Positions 1 through 7,662 of a stretch of DNA of 64,000 nt are shown piece after piece. The DNA comes from DAIDKA01 sp035503515 (lineage in GTDB: Bacteria; Pseudomonadota; Gammaproteobacteria; Steroidobacterales; Steroidobacteraceae), in the NCBI GenBank assembly GCA_035503515.1, contig DATJTJ010000011.1, positions 1 through 64,000 of the forward strand. Reading direction: 5' to 3'. Both the position numbers and the translations under genes were made by a program. The notes beneath the pieces were generated by a model, which made no database searches, was not told the DNA's origin, and was given only the letters and a program-made list of their open reading frames with translations. Position 1 is the stretch's first letter; every line of letters starts with the position of its first letter.

Positions 1-953
1 CGCCCGAGGCGCAGCACGAGGCGTGGGCGGCCTTCCGGCACCTGGACGAGCGACTGCACCAGGCGCCCCCCGCCAGTGACTGCGTCGGTGATGCCCTCCC
101 GCGCGAGGACCGCTGGCGCCCCTTCCTGGACGGCCTGAGCAGCTTCATCAATGGCGCCGAACTCGACCGGCTCTCGGTGCGCGATTACCTCGCCTATGAG
201 GATGCCTCCACCGATGACAACTGGCGCCTGCCCAGCGGCTACGGTGCGTTCATCGTTGCCCAGGGCGCAGCCGTGCCCCGGTCGCTCGATACCACGGTCA
301 CATCGATCTCCCTCGGCAGTGATGTCGCGCTGGAAACGAGCCGCGGCACGATCCACGCGCGCGCCGTGGTCGTTGCCGTCTCGACCGCCGTGCTGGCCCG
401 GGGCCGGATCCGCTTCACGCCGCCGATCGATGATCATCTGCAGGCGGCATCGCGCCTGCCCCTGGGCCTGGCCGACAAGGTGTTCCTGTCCCTGGCGGAC
501 GTCGACGCCGTGCCTGCCGAATCGCACCTCCTGGGCCGCGCCGACAGCGCCGCCACCGGCAGCTATTACCTGCGTCCCTTCGGACTGCCCGTGATCGAGT
601 GCTTCCTGGGCGGCGCCAATGCCCGTGCGCTGGAGCAGGCCGGACCCGACGCCGCCTTTGCGTTCGTGACTGCCGAACTGCGCAAGCTCCTCGGTGCGGA
701 TTTTGCCCGTGGCCTGGGACTGATCACCGTCACGCAATGGCAGCGGGAGGCGACCATCGGCGGTTCCTACAGCCATGCCCTGCCGGGGCACGCCGATGCC
801 CGCGGGGTGCTCGCGCGGCCGGTGAACGAGCGGCTGTGCTTCGCGGGAGAGGCCTGCTCGCCCGAGGACTTCTCGACGGCCCATGGCGCCTGGAACAGCG
901 GCCTCGCGGCGGCGGAGTGGGTCGAGCGGTTCCTGCCAGCCCCCTCAGCCTGA
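1..953 (+). CDS. Flavin-containing amine oxidase (NAD/FAD-dependent oxidoreductase), C-terminal part
   Basis: The 5' end lies outside the window; the reading frame is open from base 3, so the N-terminal Rossmann FAD-binding segment is not visible. The C-terminus carries the family's FAD-contacting end: FAGEACSPEDFSTAHGAW followed by NSGLAAAEWV, typical of flavin monoamine oxidases, polyamine oxidases and related FAD oxidases. A GTG at 177 is internal to the domain and is not the start. The substrate cannot be told from the fragment; family members oxidise amines or carry out desaturations with FAD. The stop (951-953) lies inside the end of the convergent VOC gene, giving a 9-nt tail-to-tail overlap. 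Family call is secure, substrate unknown. Confidence 0.85.
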   Translation, partial: PEAQHEAWAAFRHLDERLHQAPPASDCVGDALPREDRWRPFLDGLSSFINGAELDRLSVRDYLAYEDASTDDNWRLPSGYGAFIVAQGAAVPRSLDTTVTSISLGSDVALETSRGTIHARAVVVAVSTAVLARGRIRFTPPIDDHLQAASRLPLGLADKVFLSLADVDAVPAESHLLGRADSAATGSYYLRPFGLPVIECFLGGANARALEQAGPDAAFAFVTAELRKLLGADFARGLGLITVTQWQREATIGGSYSHALPGHADARGVLARPVNERLCFAGEACSPEDFSTAHGAWNSGLAAAEWVERFLPAPSA

Positions 954-1295
954 GGTCAACGGCGCTTCGACGGCGAGCTGTCGCCCGTCCGGGTCTTCCA
1001 GCAGCATCTGCAGCGCCGGCCAGTGCTGCCTTTCGAACTCGCGCGCAACGGTTCCCGAGCGCGGCGGCTGGAACGTCGTCGCATCCCGGACCGCAAGGCC
1101 CAGCACCACCTGCAGGGCATGCTGCGCGGGCCGCTCGGCGATGAATACGTAGGGGCCTCCACCCGGATGCCGCAGCCGTCCGGAATGATGGTCGCTCTCG
1201 AATTCGATTTCGTATCCCAGGTCCTGCCAGAACGCGACCGTTTTGGCCCAGTGGTGGGTCTCGATGAGGATGCCGTCGATGCCTTCTGTCTTCAT
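945..1295 (-). CDS. VOC (glyoxalase/bleomycin-resistance-like) family protein
   Basis: A 116-residue protein of vicinal-oxygen-chelate type. It starts with a beta-strand leading to an ETHHWAKTVAFWQDLGYE segment (first metal-side motif, then the helix typical of one VOC half), continues through GGGPYVFIAE, and ends with LLEDPDGRQLAVEAP, the characteristic DPDG turn of VOC folds. The ATG at 1295 is chosen because a GGGAGA ribosome site lies just upstream; an in-frame start 12 codons earlier at 1331 is less likely. VOC proteins are metal-dependent isomerases, dioxygenases or drug-binding proteins; the substrate cannot be assigned. It is a single gene convergent with the amine oxidase. Confidence 0.8.
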   Translation of the reverse strand: MKTEGIDGILIETHHWAKTVAFWQDLGYEIEFESDHHSGRLRHPGGGPYVFIAERPAQHALQVVLGLAVRDATTFQPPRSGTVAREFERQHWPALQMLLEDPDGRQLAVEAPLTSG

Positions 1296-1428
1296 GGTTC
1301 TCCCGCTGCGTATGGCCGAGCACACGGTCAACTGTCGGAACTGTCTGTCAGACGAGTCGGCCGGTCCCCGATAGGAAGTGACGAGGTTTCTTACTACTTT
1401 TTAAGGGACGACGCTGAGGTTTACTGCT

Positions 1429-1629
1429 ATGACCGCCATGCCCCCCCGCAACTTCAACCCGCTGCATTTCTGCGCGGTCCGCTACATCTCTGCCGAAGAC
1501 CGACAGAAGCTGATTGCCACCGCCGCCTACTTCCGGGCGCAGCGCCGTGGCTTCTCCGCCGGGCATGAGGCCGAGGACTGGCTCGAGGCCGAGCGCGAAG
1601 TCGATCTGCGGCTCGAGTACCGGTACTAA
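1429..1629 (+). CDS. DUF2934 small protein
   Basis: A 66-residue protein with the DUF2934 pattern: an IATAAYFRAQRRGF stretch (helix, aromatic pair, then RGF) followed by GHEAEDWLEAEREVD. The G-H-x-x-E-D-W-L-x-A-E signature is well preserved. The domain's function is unknown; such proteins are common in soil and plant-associated proteobacteria next to small stress-response genes. The gene ends in TAA at 1627-1629, and the CTA within CTAA is read as TAG by the next gene on the other strand, so the two share 4 nt. Confidence 0.8.
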   Translation: MTAMPPRNFNPLHFCAVRYISAEDRQKLIATAAYFRAQRRGFSAGHEAEDWLEAEREVDLRLEYRY

Positions 1630-1817
1630 TCGAGCAGCGGCCGCACGGCGCAGGCGGTCGCGATCAGGACCGCGACTGCCGAGACGAGTGCCACGGCACC
1701 CGCCATTCCCAGGATGCCGATGACCCGGGACAGCACGGCCTCGGTGCTGTCGTCCTCGGCGTCCCAGGCGTCCACCTCATCCGGTTCCGATCCGATCGTA
1801 TTCACTGACGTGGCCAC
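1626..1817 (-). CDS. Small single-pass membrane protein, unknown function
   Basis: A 63-residue protein with an acidic N-terminal half (many D/E between residues 10 and 25) and one strongly hydrophobic segment at about residues 35-57. It starts at a GTG (1815-1817) with GGAG about 9 nt upstream. I do not recognise a family. The predicted topology is an acidic cytoplasmic tail with a single C-terminal helix. It overlaps the DUF2934 gene by 4 nt at the stop codons. A real gene is plausible from codon composition and gene packing, but the evidence is modest. Confidence 0.5.
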   Translation of the reverse strand: MATSVNTIGSEPDEVDAWDAEDDSTEAVLSRVIGILGMAGAVALVSAVAVLIATACAVRPLLD

Positions 1818-1925
1818 GGGGCTGCTCCGGCGGGGTCAACGGTAGACCCGATCCTGCCTCCACTTTTGCTGCAGCGCAGTGGGACGCCTGCAGAAGGCGT
1901 TGTAGGAGGGTGTTACCCTGCAGGC

Positions 1926-2150
1926 ATGTGGCGCTCCTTCGACATCCTCATGCGCATCATCAGCTCCGTGATCGGCCTCGGCATGATCCTGATGGGGATC
2001 GTCTGGATGCTGCAGGGCCTGAACCTCGCGTTCAGGGTCGGCTTCATGGTCGGTGACCGGCACTGGGTGGTGTACGGTGCGCTTCTGGCCCTCGTCGGCA
2101 GCGCGCAGGTCCTCTGGACCCACATGCGCCCGGCGCGGCGTCCGCTGTAA
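1926..2150 (+). CDS. Small two-helix membrane protein, unknown function
   Basis: A 74-residue protein with two predicted membrane helices: residues about 8-27 (ISSVIGLGMILMGIVWMLQG) and about 45-65 (WVVYGALLALVGSAQVLW), joined by a short loop with FRVGFMVGD. The pattern 'hydrophobic - WMLQGLN - hydrophobic' recurs in small inner-membrane proteins of uncharacterised families. ATG 1926 is preferred over an upstream in-frame TTG-type start because the protein then begins directly before helix 1; a GGAGGG lies about 12 nt upstream, a little far. No function can be assigned. Confidence 0.55.
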   Translation: MWRSFDILMRIISSVIGLGMILMGIVWMLQGLNLAFRVGFMVGDRHWVVYGALLALVGSAQVLWTHMRPARRPL

Positions 2151-2256
2151 TCCCCAGCCGACACCCGCTCCTCACCCGCTGATGATGGACGGAGGATTCA
2201 AATCCTTCGAAGCTGCCGGTTCGTGGGGATGTCCGACACGTACGGAGGGACACCGG

Positions 2257-2454
2257 ATGGGCAACAAGACTCGCAATGCACCGAAGGATGAGGAGCAGGC
2301 CAAACCGACGCCGGCTCCGGCGAACCGCCGCAACGAGGCGGAGTCCGAGAAATCGCTGGATGACCGCCTCGATGAGGCCTTGAGCGAGTCGTTTCCGGCG
2401 AGTGACCCACCCGCCGTGCACCGCCTGAGCAGTGGCCGCCCGTATCTGCCCTAA
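2257..2454 (+). CDS. Small acidic protein with the DEALxESFPASDPP motif
   Basis: A 65-residue, highly charged, probably disordered protein. Its C-terminal half has DDRLDEALSESFPASDPPAV, a motif found in many short bacterial proteins of unknown function that are often near CsbD, DUF2934 or other stress genes. The ATG has a clear ribosome site (CGGAGGGA, about 8 nt upstream). It ends in CTAA, where the stop codon is shared with the convergent GGDEF-EAL gene. Function is unknown; the family similarity is recalled from knowledge, not searched. Confidence 0.7.
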   Translation: MGNKTRNAPKDEEQAKPTPAPANRRNEAESEKSLDDRLDEALSESFPASDPPAVHRLSSGRPYLP

Positions 2455-5282
2455 GCCCTGAGGCCGGTCGCCACCGGTGCCGGTTCCTCAGCGCCCGCGC
2501 TGGGCAGCGCGCCGGCGCCGGCCGGCGCTGCGCCCGCCGTGATCAGCAGCTCCCGGGCGCGGGCTTTGACGACGGACAGCAGCGGCACCAGTTCCTGTTG
2601 CGACACCGGCGTTGCCAGCAGATAGCCCTGGATGAACATCGAGCGGTGGCGGATGAGATACGCGAATTGCTCGGCCCGCTCCACGCCCTCGGCCGTGATC
2701 TCGAGTCCCAGTCCCTGACACATGCTGATGATGGCCTTGGCGATCACCGCCAGGCGCTCACTGGTATCGACGCCCTGGATGAGCGTCCGGTCGAGCTTGA
2801 TGCGCGTCAGCGGCAGCACCTCGAGCGACGCCAGGGAGGAGTAACCGGTGCCGAAGTCATCCAGGGCCACCGCGATGCCGCTGCCGCGCAGGCGCTTGAG
2901 GGCTTCGACCGTCGCGGGCCCCGTCTGCAGCACCGACTCGGTCAGTTCGATTTCGATGCAGCGGGGCGGCAGGTCGTATTCGGCGAGCAGCGCGAGTACG
3001 CGATCGGTGAACTGGCCATCGGCCAGCTGCCGCGGCGACACGTTGATGGCGACCCGCGCCTCGGGCCAGGGCCCGCGCTGCCACTGCGCGGCCGCGCTGA
3101 TCGCCGAGCGCAGGACCCAGTCGCCGATTTCGATGCCCAGGCCGGATTCCTCGGCGACGGCCAGGAATTCTCCGGGCAGGATCATGCGGCCATCCGCCCC
3201 GCGCCAGCGGATCAAGGCCTCCACCAGGCCGACCTCCAGCGTCTCGGCCCGGACCTCGGGCTGGAAGTACAGTTCGAACTCGCCGCGTTCGATCGCCCGG
3301 CGCAATCCCTGCTCGGTGGCGAACTTCGCCGCGGCCACATCCAGCAGGTCCGCCGTGAACATCGACAGCTGGCTGCGGCCCAGCGCCTTGGCCCGGAACA
3401 GCGCCATGTCGGCCGCTTCCAGCAGCACCGCGGCCTGCTGCGCATGGATGGGATAGGCGCAGGCCCCGGCACTGATGCTGACCACCAGTTCGCGGCCATC
3501 CACCAGCAGCGGCGCACGGAAGGCCGCGACGATGCCCTGTCCCAGGGCGCGGATGTCTTCGATGTCCCGGGCCCGTTCCCAGATCACCGTGAACTCATCG
3601 CCCCCGAGCCGGGCCGCGAATCCGCGGGCGCTCGCCAGTTCCTCGAGCCGGCGTCCCATGGCCACCAGGACGTTGTCGCCGAAGGCGTGCCCCAGGCCGT
3701 CGTTGATGTACTTGAAATTGTCGATGTCGAGGAACATGACGCCGACCAGGTGTCCCTCGGCGCGGGCCCGTTCGATGGCGATATCCAGGAGCGCGAACAG
3801 ATGCCGGCGGTTCGGCAGGCCCGTGAGCGGATCGCGCTCCGACAATTCCTGAAGGCTGCGCGTGCGCTCCTGCACCTTGCGCTCGAGATCGGCCTGGTAG
3901 TCGCGACTCGCGGCCCGGGCCGCGGTGAGTTCCGCGGACATGGCATTGAAGGCCGTCGCCAGGGAGTCCAGTTCCGTGATGCCATCGCTGCGCACGTGCA
4001 CGGCATCATTCCCGGCGGCGATCTGGGAGGTGGCCCGGACCAGGCGCCGCACGGGCGCGACGATGGACAGCACGATCCCGATGCAGATGATGATCATGAT
4101 CATGGCCGCGGCACCGCTCGCCCAGGCCACCGCCTTGCGCGACGCCGGGTCGGCGGGCAGGTTGCGGACCGAGCGGGTCTCCACCAGCGCCCGCCGCGGC
4201 ACCACCGGCGCGGGGACGGCGTTGATGAGCGGCGGGACGTAGGCCGGCGCCCCCGCGGTAACCGCCGCCACGGGCTTCGGTGCGGCACTCGGCGCCGCGA
4301 CGGCCGCACTCTGGGCCACGAACAGCGCATTGCGCAGCTTGTTGCCCCGCTCGTAGAAGTCCTGGAACGCCCCGGCGAGTTCGCCGGCGAGCTGGGAGGA
4401 GTTCACGCGCAGCGAGCTCAGCTGCGTCACGTCCAGGTTCATCACCTGGTACCAGTCGTCCCCCTGCGAGCGCCGGAACCCGCTCTCGTTGGCGGCGAGG
4501 GTTTTCTGCAGCCGCTGTTCGGCATCGACGATGGCCGCCAGCTGCGACTCCGTCGGCGCAGTGTCGGCCACCAGGGCCTCCGAACTCTGGCGCAGGGTAT
4601 CGAGCTGGGTGCTCAGCTGGATCAGGGACTGTCGCGCCACCACCCGGCCGAAGATGGTCCAGGCGCCCGAGAGCGAACTCTTGACGCGGGCGTTGAGACT
4701 TTCCAGCAGCGCGATCCGGTTCGCTTCGGTCGTCCGGCGCGAATCGGCGATGTCCGTGAGCACCTTGCCCTGGCTCGTGTAGGCCTTGAGGTCCGCGGCG
4801 ATGCGGGCCGCGGCCGACGGGGTCAGCAGGCCTTCGGACCTGCTGATGAGGGGTTTGAGGGAGGCACTCAGGTCGGCTTCGGTCTGCCGGTATTCGGTGT
4901 CGACGGCGGCGTTCTGGTTCCGCACCCGCGTCTGGTTTGCCTGCTCGAAGCGCGTCAGGGCCCCCAGGGCGCTTTCCACGGCGGCGCGCGTGGCCGCCCG
5001 CTTCGGCTCCGGATCAGGAACGACCGGCGCCGGCGCCGGCGCCTCCACGTGCACCGGCGCCAGTACCACCGGTGGCTGCACGGGGGGCGCCGCCAGCGGC
5101 ATGACCCGCGTGGTGCTCTCCACCAGGATGCCCTGCTGGATGACGACATTGGCGGCCACGATCAGCGCTGCCACGCCCGCGAAACTCAGGATCAGGCGCG
5201 CGACGATGCCCAGCCGCAGTCGTTCCGGCAGGGCACGGCAGTGCTTTGAAAGCAGATTCAGGAGCGGACGCAAATTGCGCAT
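2451..5282 (-). CDS. Membrane GGDEF-EAL protein (diguanylate cyclase / c-di-GMP phosphodiesterase)
   Basis: A 943-residue inner-membrane signalling protein. It has a membrane helix at about 25-48, a periplasmic region of roughly 340 residues with a Pro/Ala/Val-rich segment near the start, a second helix at about 388-410, a HAMP domain, a GGDEF domain (GGDEF near residue 559) and an EAL domain (EAL near residue 689). The GGDEF active site is intact, but the inhibitory RxxD site just before it is replaced by RGFA, so product inhibition is probably absent. The EAL side keeps DDFGTGYSSL, KLDRTLI and TAEGVE, consistent with active hydrolysis of c-di-GMP. No ligand for the sensory region is evident. 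The gene is divergent from the ABC importer across a 149-nt gap containing inverted repeats. Confidence 0.92.
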   Translation of the reverse strand: MRNLRPLLNLLSKHCRALPERLRLGIVARLILSFAGVAALIVAANVVIQQGILVESTTRVMPLAAPPVQPPVVLAPVHVEAPAPAPVVPDPEPKRAATRAAVESALGALTRFEQANQTRVRNQNAAVDTEYRQTEADLSASLKPLISRSEGLLTPSAAARIAADLKAYTSQGKVLTDIADSRRTTEANRIALLESLNARVKSSLSGAWTIFGRVVARQSLIQLSTQLDTLRQSSEALVADTAPTESQLAAIVDAEQRLQKTLAANESGFRRSQGDDWYQVMNLDVTQLSSLRVNSSQLAGELAGAFQDFYERGNKLRNALFVAQSAAVAAPSAAPKPVAAVTAGAPAYVPPLINAVPAPVVPRRALVETRSVRNLPADPASRKAVAWASGAAAMIMIIICIGIVLSIVAPVRRLVRATSQIAAGNDAVHVRSDGITELDSLATAFNAMSAELTAARAASRDYQADLERKVQERTRSLQELSERDPLTGLPNRRHLFALLDIAIERARAEGHLVGVMFLDIDNFKYINDGLGHAFGDNVLVAMGRRLEELASARGFAARLGGDEFTVIWERARDIEDIRALGQGIVAAFRAPLLVDGRELVVSISAGACAYPIHAQQAAVLLEAADMALFRAKALGRSQLSMFTADLLDVAAAKFATEQGLRRAIERGEFELYFQPEVRAETLEVGLVEALIRWRGADGRMILPGEFLAVAEESGLGIEIGDWVLRSAISAAAQWQRGPWPEARVAINVSPRQLADGQFTDRVLALLAEYDLPPRCIEIELTESVLQTGPATVEALKRLRGSGIAVALDDFGTGYSSLASLEVLPLTRIKLDRTLIQGVDTSERLAVIAKAIISMCQGLGLEITAEGVERAEQFAYLIRHRSMFIQGYLLATPVSQQELVPLLSVVKARARELLITAGAAPAGAGALPSAGAEEPAPVATGLRA

Positions 5283-5369
5283 ATGATTGAGGATTAAGCC
5301 GTCATGCGCGAAGTCGCCGCCGGGTGCGTGTCACAGAATCTGCGTCACCCTGAAGCATTCGACATAGAG

Positions 5370-5420
5370 CTGTAGTCCGAGTCCTACAGGGGAGTCCACG
5401 GCGCGGTGTACTGCACCGCG
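5370..5420. promoter_or_regulatory. Two inverted repeats in the divergent GGDEF-EAL / ABC importer region
   Basis: The 149-nt gap between the divergent starts at 5282 and 5432 holds CTGTAG (5370-5375) mirrored by CTACAG (5384-5389), and a stronger 7-bp stem CGCGGTG (5402-5408) / CACCGCG (5414-5420) with a 5-nt loop. The second stem ends 11 nt before the importer's ATG, where the ribosome site should be, and no good Shine-Dalgarno sequence is visible there. Either could be an operator or an mRNA hairpin that limits translation; no known regulator site was recognised. Confidence 0.4.
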
Positions 5421-5431
5421 GCGGCCAGAAA

Positions 5432-6178
5432 ATGCTTGATCTGGAGCACATTTCCAAAGCCTTCGACGGCAAGCAGGTGCTGACTGATGTCAGCCTCTCA
5501 ATCCCCACCGGGGCCACCTGTGCCCTGATCGGTTCCAGCGGCTCGGGCAAGACCACGCTGCTGCGGATCACGCTGCGGCTCATCGGCCTGGATCACGGCA
5601 CCGTGAACGTGGACGGGCGACCGCTGTCCGAATTCGGCCCCGGGGCCTGGGCGGACCGCATCGGTTACGTGCCGCAGGACGGGGGCCTGTTCCCGCACCT
5701 GACGGGCGAGCAGAACGTCACGCTGGTGCCGCGGCTGCGGCGCTGGGAGCCGGCGCGCATCCGGGCCCGCGTCGCCGAACTGCAGCAGCTGGTGGCGCTC
5801 GACTCCGGCGTCCTCCAGCGCTTCCCCCACGAAATGAGCGGCGGGCAGATGCAGCGCGTCGCCCTCATGCGCGCGGCGATGCTGGATCCGGCGGTGATGC
5901 TGCTCGATGAACCCATGGCGGCGCTCGATCCGCTGATCAGGAGCGCGCTGCAGGCGGAACTGAAGACGATCTTCCGCCGCCTGGGGAAAACCGTGCTGCT
6001 GGTGACCCACGATCTGGCCGAGGCCGCCTTCCTGGCCGAGTGCATCACGCTGCTGCATGAAGGCCGCGTGCTGCAGACCGGCAGCTACCCGGAACTCGTG
6101 CTGCGACCCGCGGATCCGTTCGTGACGGCCTTCATCAAGGCCCAGCGCACCCTCCCGGATACCGCCGGCCCGCCATGA
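5432..6178 (+). CDS. ABC transporter ATP-binding protein, glycine betaine/osmoprotectant (OpuCA/OsmV) type
   Basis: A 248-residue ATPase of an osmoprotectant-type importer. Walker A is GSSGSGKTT (residues about 34-42), the signature MSGGQMQRVAL (about 135), Walker B VMLLDEPMAALDP (about 155-167) and the switch histidine VTHDLAE (about 191). It lacks the C-terminal CBS pair of classical ProV/OpuAA and is short, as in EgtV/OsmV-like ATPases. Its stop overlaps the start of the permease/binding-protein gene (ATGA), so the two are translationally coupled. Energises uptake of a quaternary-amine-type ligand; the ligand is not shown by the sequence. See the finding on the neighbouring ergothioneine genes. 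Confidence 0.88.
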   Translation: MLDLEHISKAFDGKQVLTDVSLSIPTGATCALIGSSGSGKTTLLRITLRLIGLDHGTVNVDGRPLSEFGPGAWADRIGYVPQDGGLFPHLTGEQNVTLVPRLRRWEPARIRARVAELQQLVALDSGVLQRFPHEMSGGQMQRVALMRAAMLDPAVMLLDEPMAALDPLIRSALQAELKTIFRRLGKTVLLVTHDLAEAAFLAECITLLHEGRVLQTGSYPELVLRPADPFVTAFIKAQRTLPDTAGPP

Positions 6179-7662
6179 AGCTCCTGGGCGCCATCGGCAT
6201 TGTGTGCGCTGTCCTGCTCTGCGCGCCCGCAGGGGCCGCCGACCGCATCGTCGTGGGCTCGAAGATCTTCACCGAAGGCTACGTGCTCGGCGAGCTCGCC
6301 GCCCAGACGCTCGAGGCTTCGCACCCGCCGGTGCCGGTCGTGCGCAAGCTCGGCATGGGCAGCACCGGCATCCTGTTCGAGTCGCTGCATACGGGTGCCA
6401 TCGATGTGTACCCGGACTATACCGGCACGCTGGCCGCCGCCATCTTGAAGCAACCCCAGCTGCGTTCGGTGGCCGAGATTCGCACCGCACTTGCGAAAAT
6501 GGGCATCGTGATTTCGCAGCCGCTGGGGTTCGACAACACCTATGCGCTGGCCGTGCCCGAGGCCTTCGCGCAGCAGCAACACCTGCGCACCATCGCCGAT
6601 CTTGCGCGGCTGCGGCATAGCCTGCGCGCCGGGTTCAGCTATGAGTTCATGGACCGGCAGGACGGTTATCCTGGACTGGAGGAGCGTTACCACCTGGGCC
6701 TCGATCCCGCCCATGTGAACCGCATGGAGCACGCTCTCACCTACCAGGCCATTGCGCAAGGAGCGGTGGATGTCATCGACGTCTACTCGACCGACGCCAA
6801 CATCCGGAAGTTCAGGCTGCGGCTGCTGACGGACAACCTGAACTACTTCCCGAGCTACCAGGCCGTGTGGGTCGCGGGGTCGGGCTTCGTGGCGCAGTAC
6901 CCGGCACAGTGGCGCGCCCTGCGCCGGTGGGAAGGCAGGATCAGCGCATCGACCATGCAGGATCTCAATGCCCAGGTCGATATCGACAGGCGCAGCGTCG
7001 CGCAGGTCGCGGCGGGATTGCGCGGTTCGAGCGCGCCCCGTCAGGACCTGATTTCCCAGATCGGACGCCGCACGCTCGAGCACCTGTGGCTGGTGGGCGT
7101 GTCGCTGGCCTTTTCGATCCTCATCGGCATCCCGTTGGGGATACTGGCCGTACGCCGGCGCCGGCTCGGACACCTCATCCTCACGTTCAGCGCCGTCACC
7201 CAGACGATTCCGTCGCTCGCCCTGCTGTGTTTCCTGATCCCGGTGTTCGGTGTCGGCACGCGGCCGGCCCTGGCGGCACTGTGCCTCTACAGCCTGCTGC
7301 CGGTGGTGCTGGCGACCTTCAGCGGCATCCGCAGCATCGATCCGCGGCACCTGGAGAACGCCCGTGCCTTCGGGCTGACCTCCGGCCAGATCCTGACCCG
7401 GATCATCCTGCCGCTGGCCAGTCCCGCCCTGCTCACGGGCATCAGGACCGCCACCATCATCAGCATCGGCACGGCCACCCTCGCGGCCCTCGTGGGCGCC
7501 GGGGGCTATGGCGTGCCGATCGTGTCAGGGCTGTCGCTCAACGATGTGCCGACCATCCTCACGGGCGCCATTCCGGCGGCCCTGATGGCCTGGGCGGCGC
7601 ACGCCGCCTTCAATCTGCTGGGCCGGTTCGTGATTCCGGCGGGATTGCAGCGAACGCCCTAG
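6175..7662 (+). CDS. Fused substrate-binding protein and permease of a betaine-type ABC importer
   Basis: A 495-residue fusion. It has a signal peptide (residues 1-22, ending AGA), an OpuAC-type ligand-binding domain (about 24-295, beginning IVVGSKIFTEGYVLGE and including GAIDVYPDYTGT, hallmarks of the OpuBC/OsmX/YehZ binding proteins), then a membrane permease domain (about 305-490) with the EAA-like segment ENARAFGLTSGQILTRIILPLASPALLTG. The binding domain is N-terminal and the permease C-terminal, the reverse of the order I recall for the ergothioneine importer EgtU. It overlaps the ATPase gene by 4 nt, so ATPase and fusion form a complete two-gene importer. Its last 4 nt (CTAG) are also the stop of egtD on the other strand. 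Likely ligands are betaines, choline or histidine betaine/ergothioneine; this is inference. Confidence 0.88.
   Translation: MKLLGAIGIVCAVLLCAPAGAADRIVVGSKIFTEGYVLGELAAQTLEASHPPVPVVRKLGMGSTGILFESLHTGAIDVYPDYTGTLAAAILKQPQLRSVAEIRTALAKMGIVISQPLGFDNTYALAVPEAFAQQQHLRTIADLARLRHSLRAGFSYEFMDRQDGYPGLEERYHLGLDPAHVNRMEHALTYQAIAQGAVDVIDVYSTDANIRKFRLRLLTDNLNYFPSYQAVWVAGSGFVAQYPAQWRALRRWEGRISASTMQDLNAQVDIDRRSVAQVAAGLRGSSAPRQDLISQIGRRTLEHLWLVGVSLAFSILIGIPLGILAVRRRRLGHLILTFSAVTQTIPSLALLCFLIPVFGVGTRPALAALCLYSLLPVVLATFSGIRSIDPRHLENARAFGLTSGQILTRIILPLASPALLTGIRTATIISIGTATLAALVGAGGYGVPIVSGLSLNDVPTILTGAIPAALMAWAAHAAFNLLGRFVIPAGLQRTP

Noticed and set aside
2598..5249. An 883-codon open frame opposite the GGDEF-EAL gene
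   Set aside because: Shadow frame, low-complexity Arg/Asp/Gln-rich, while the sense frame has all catalytic motifs.
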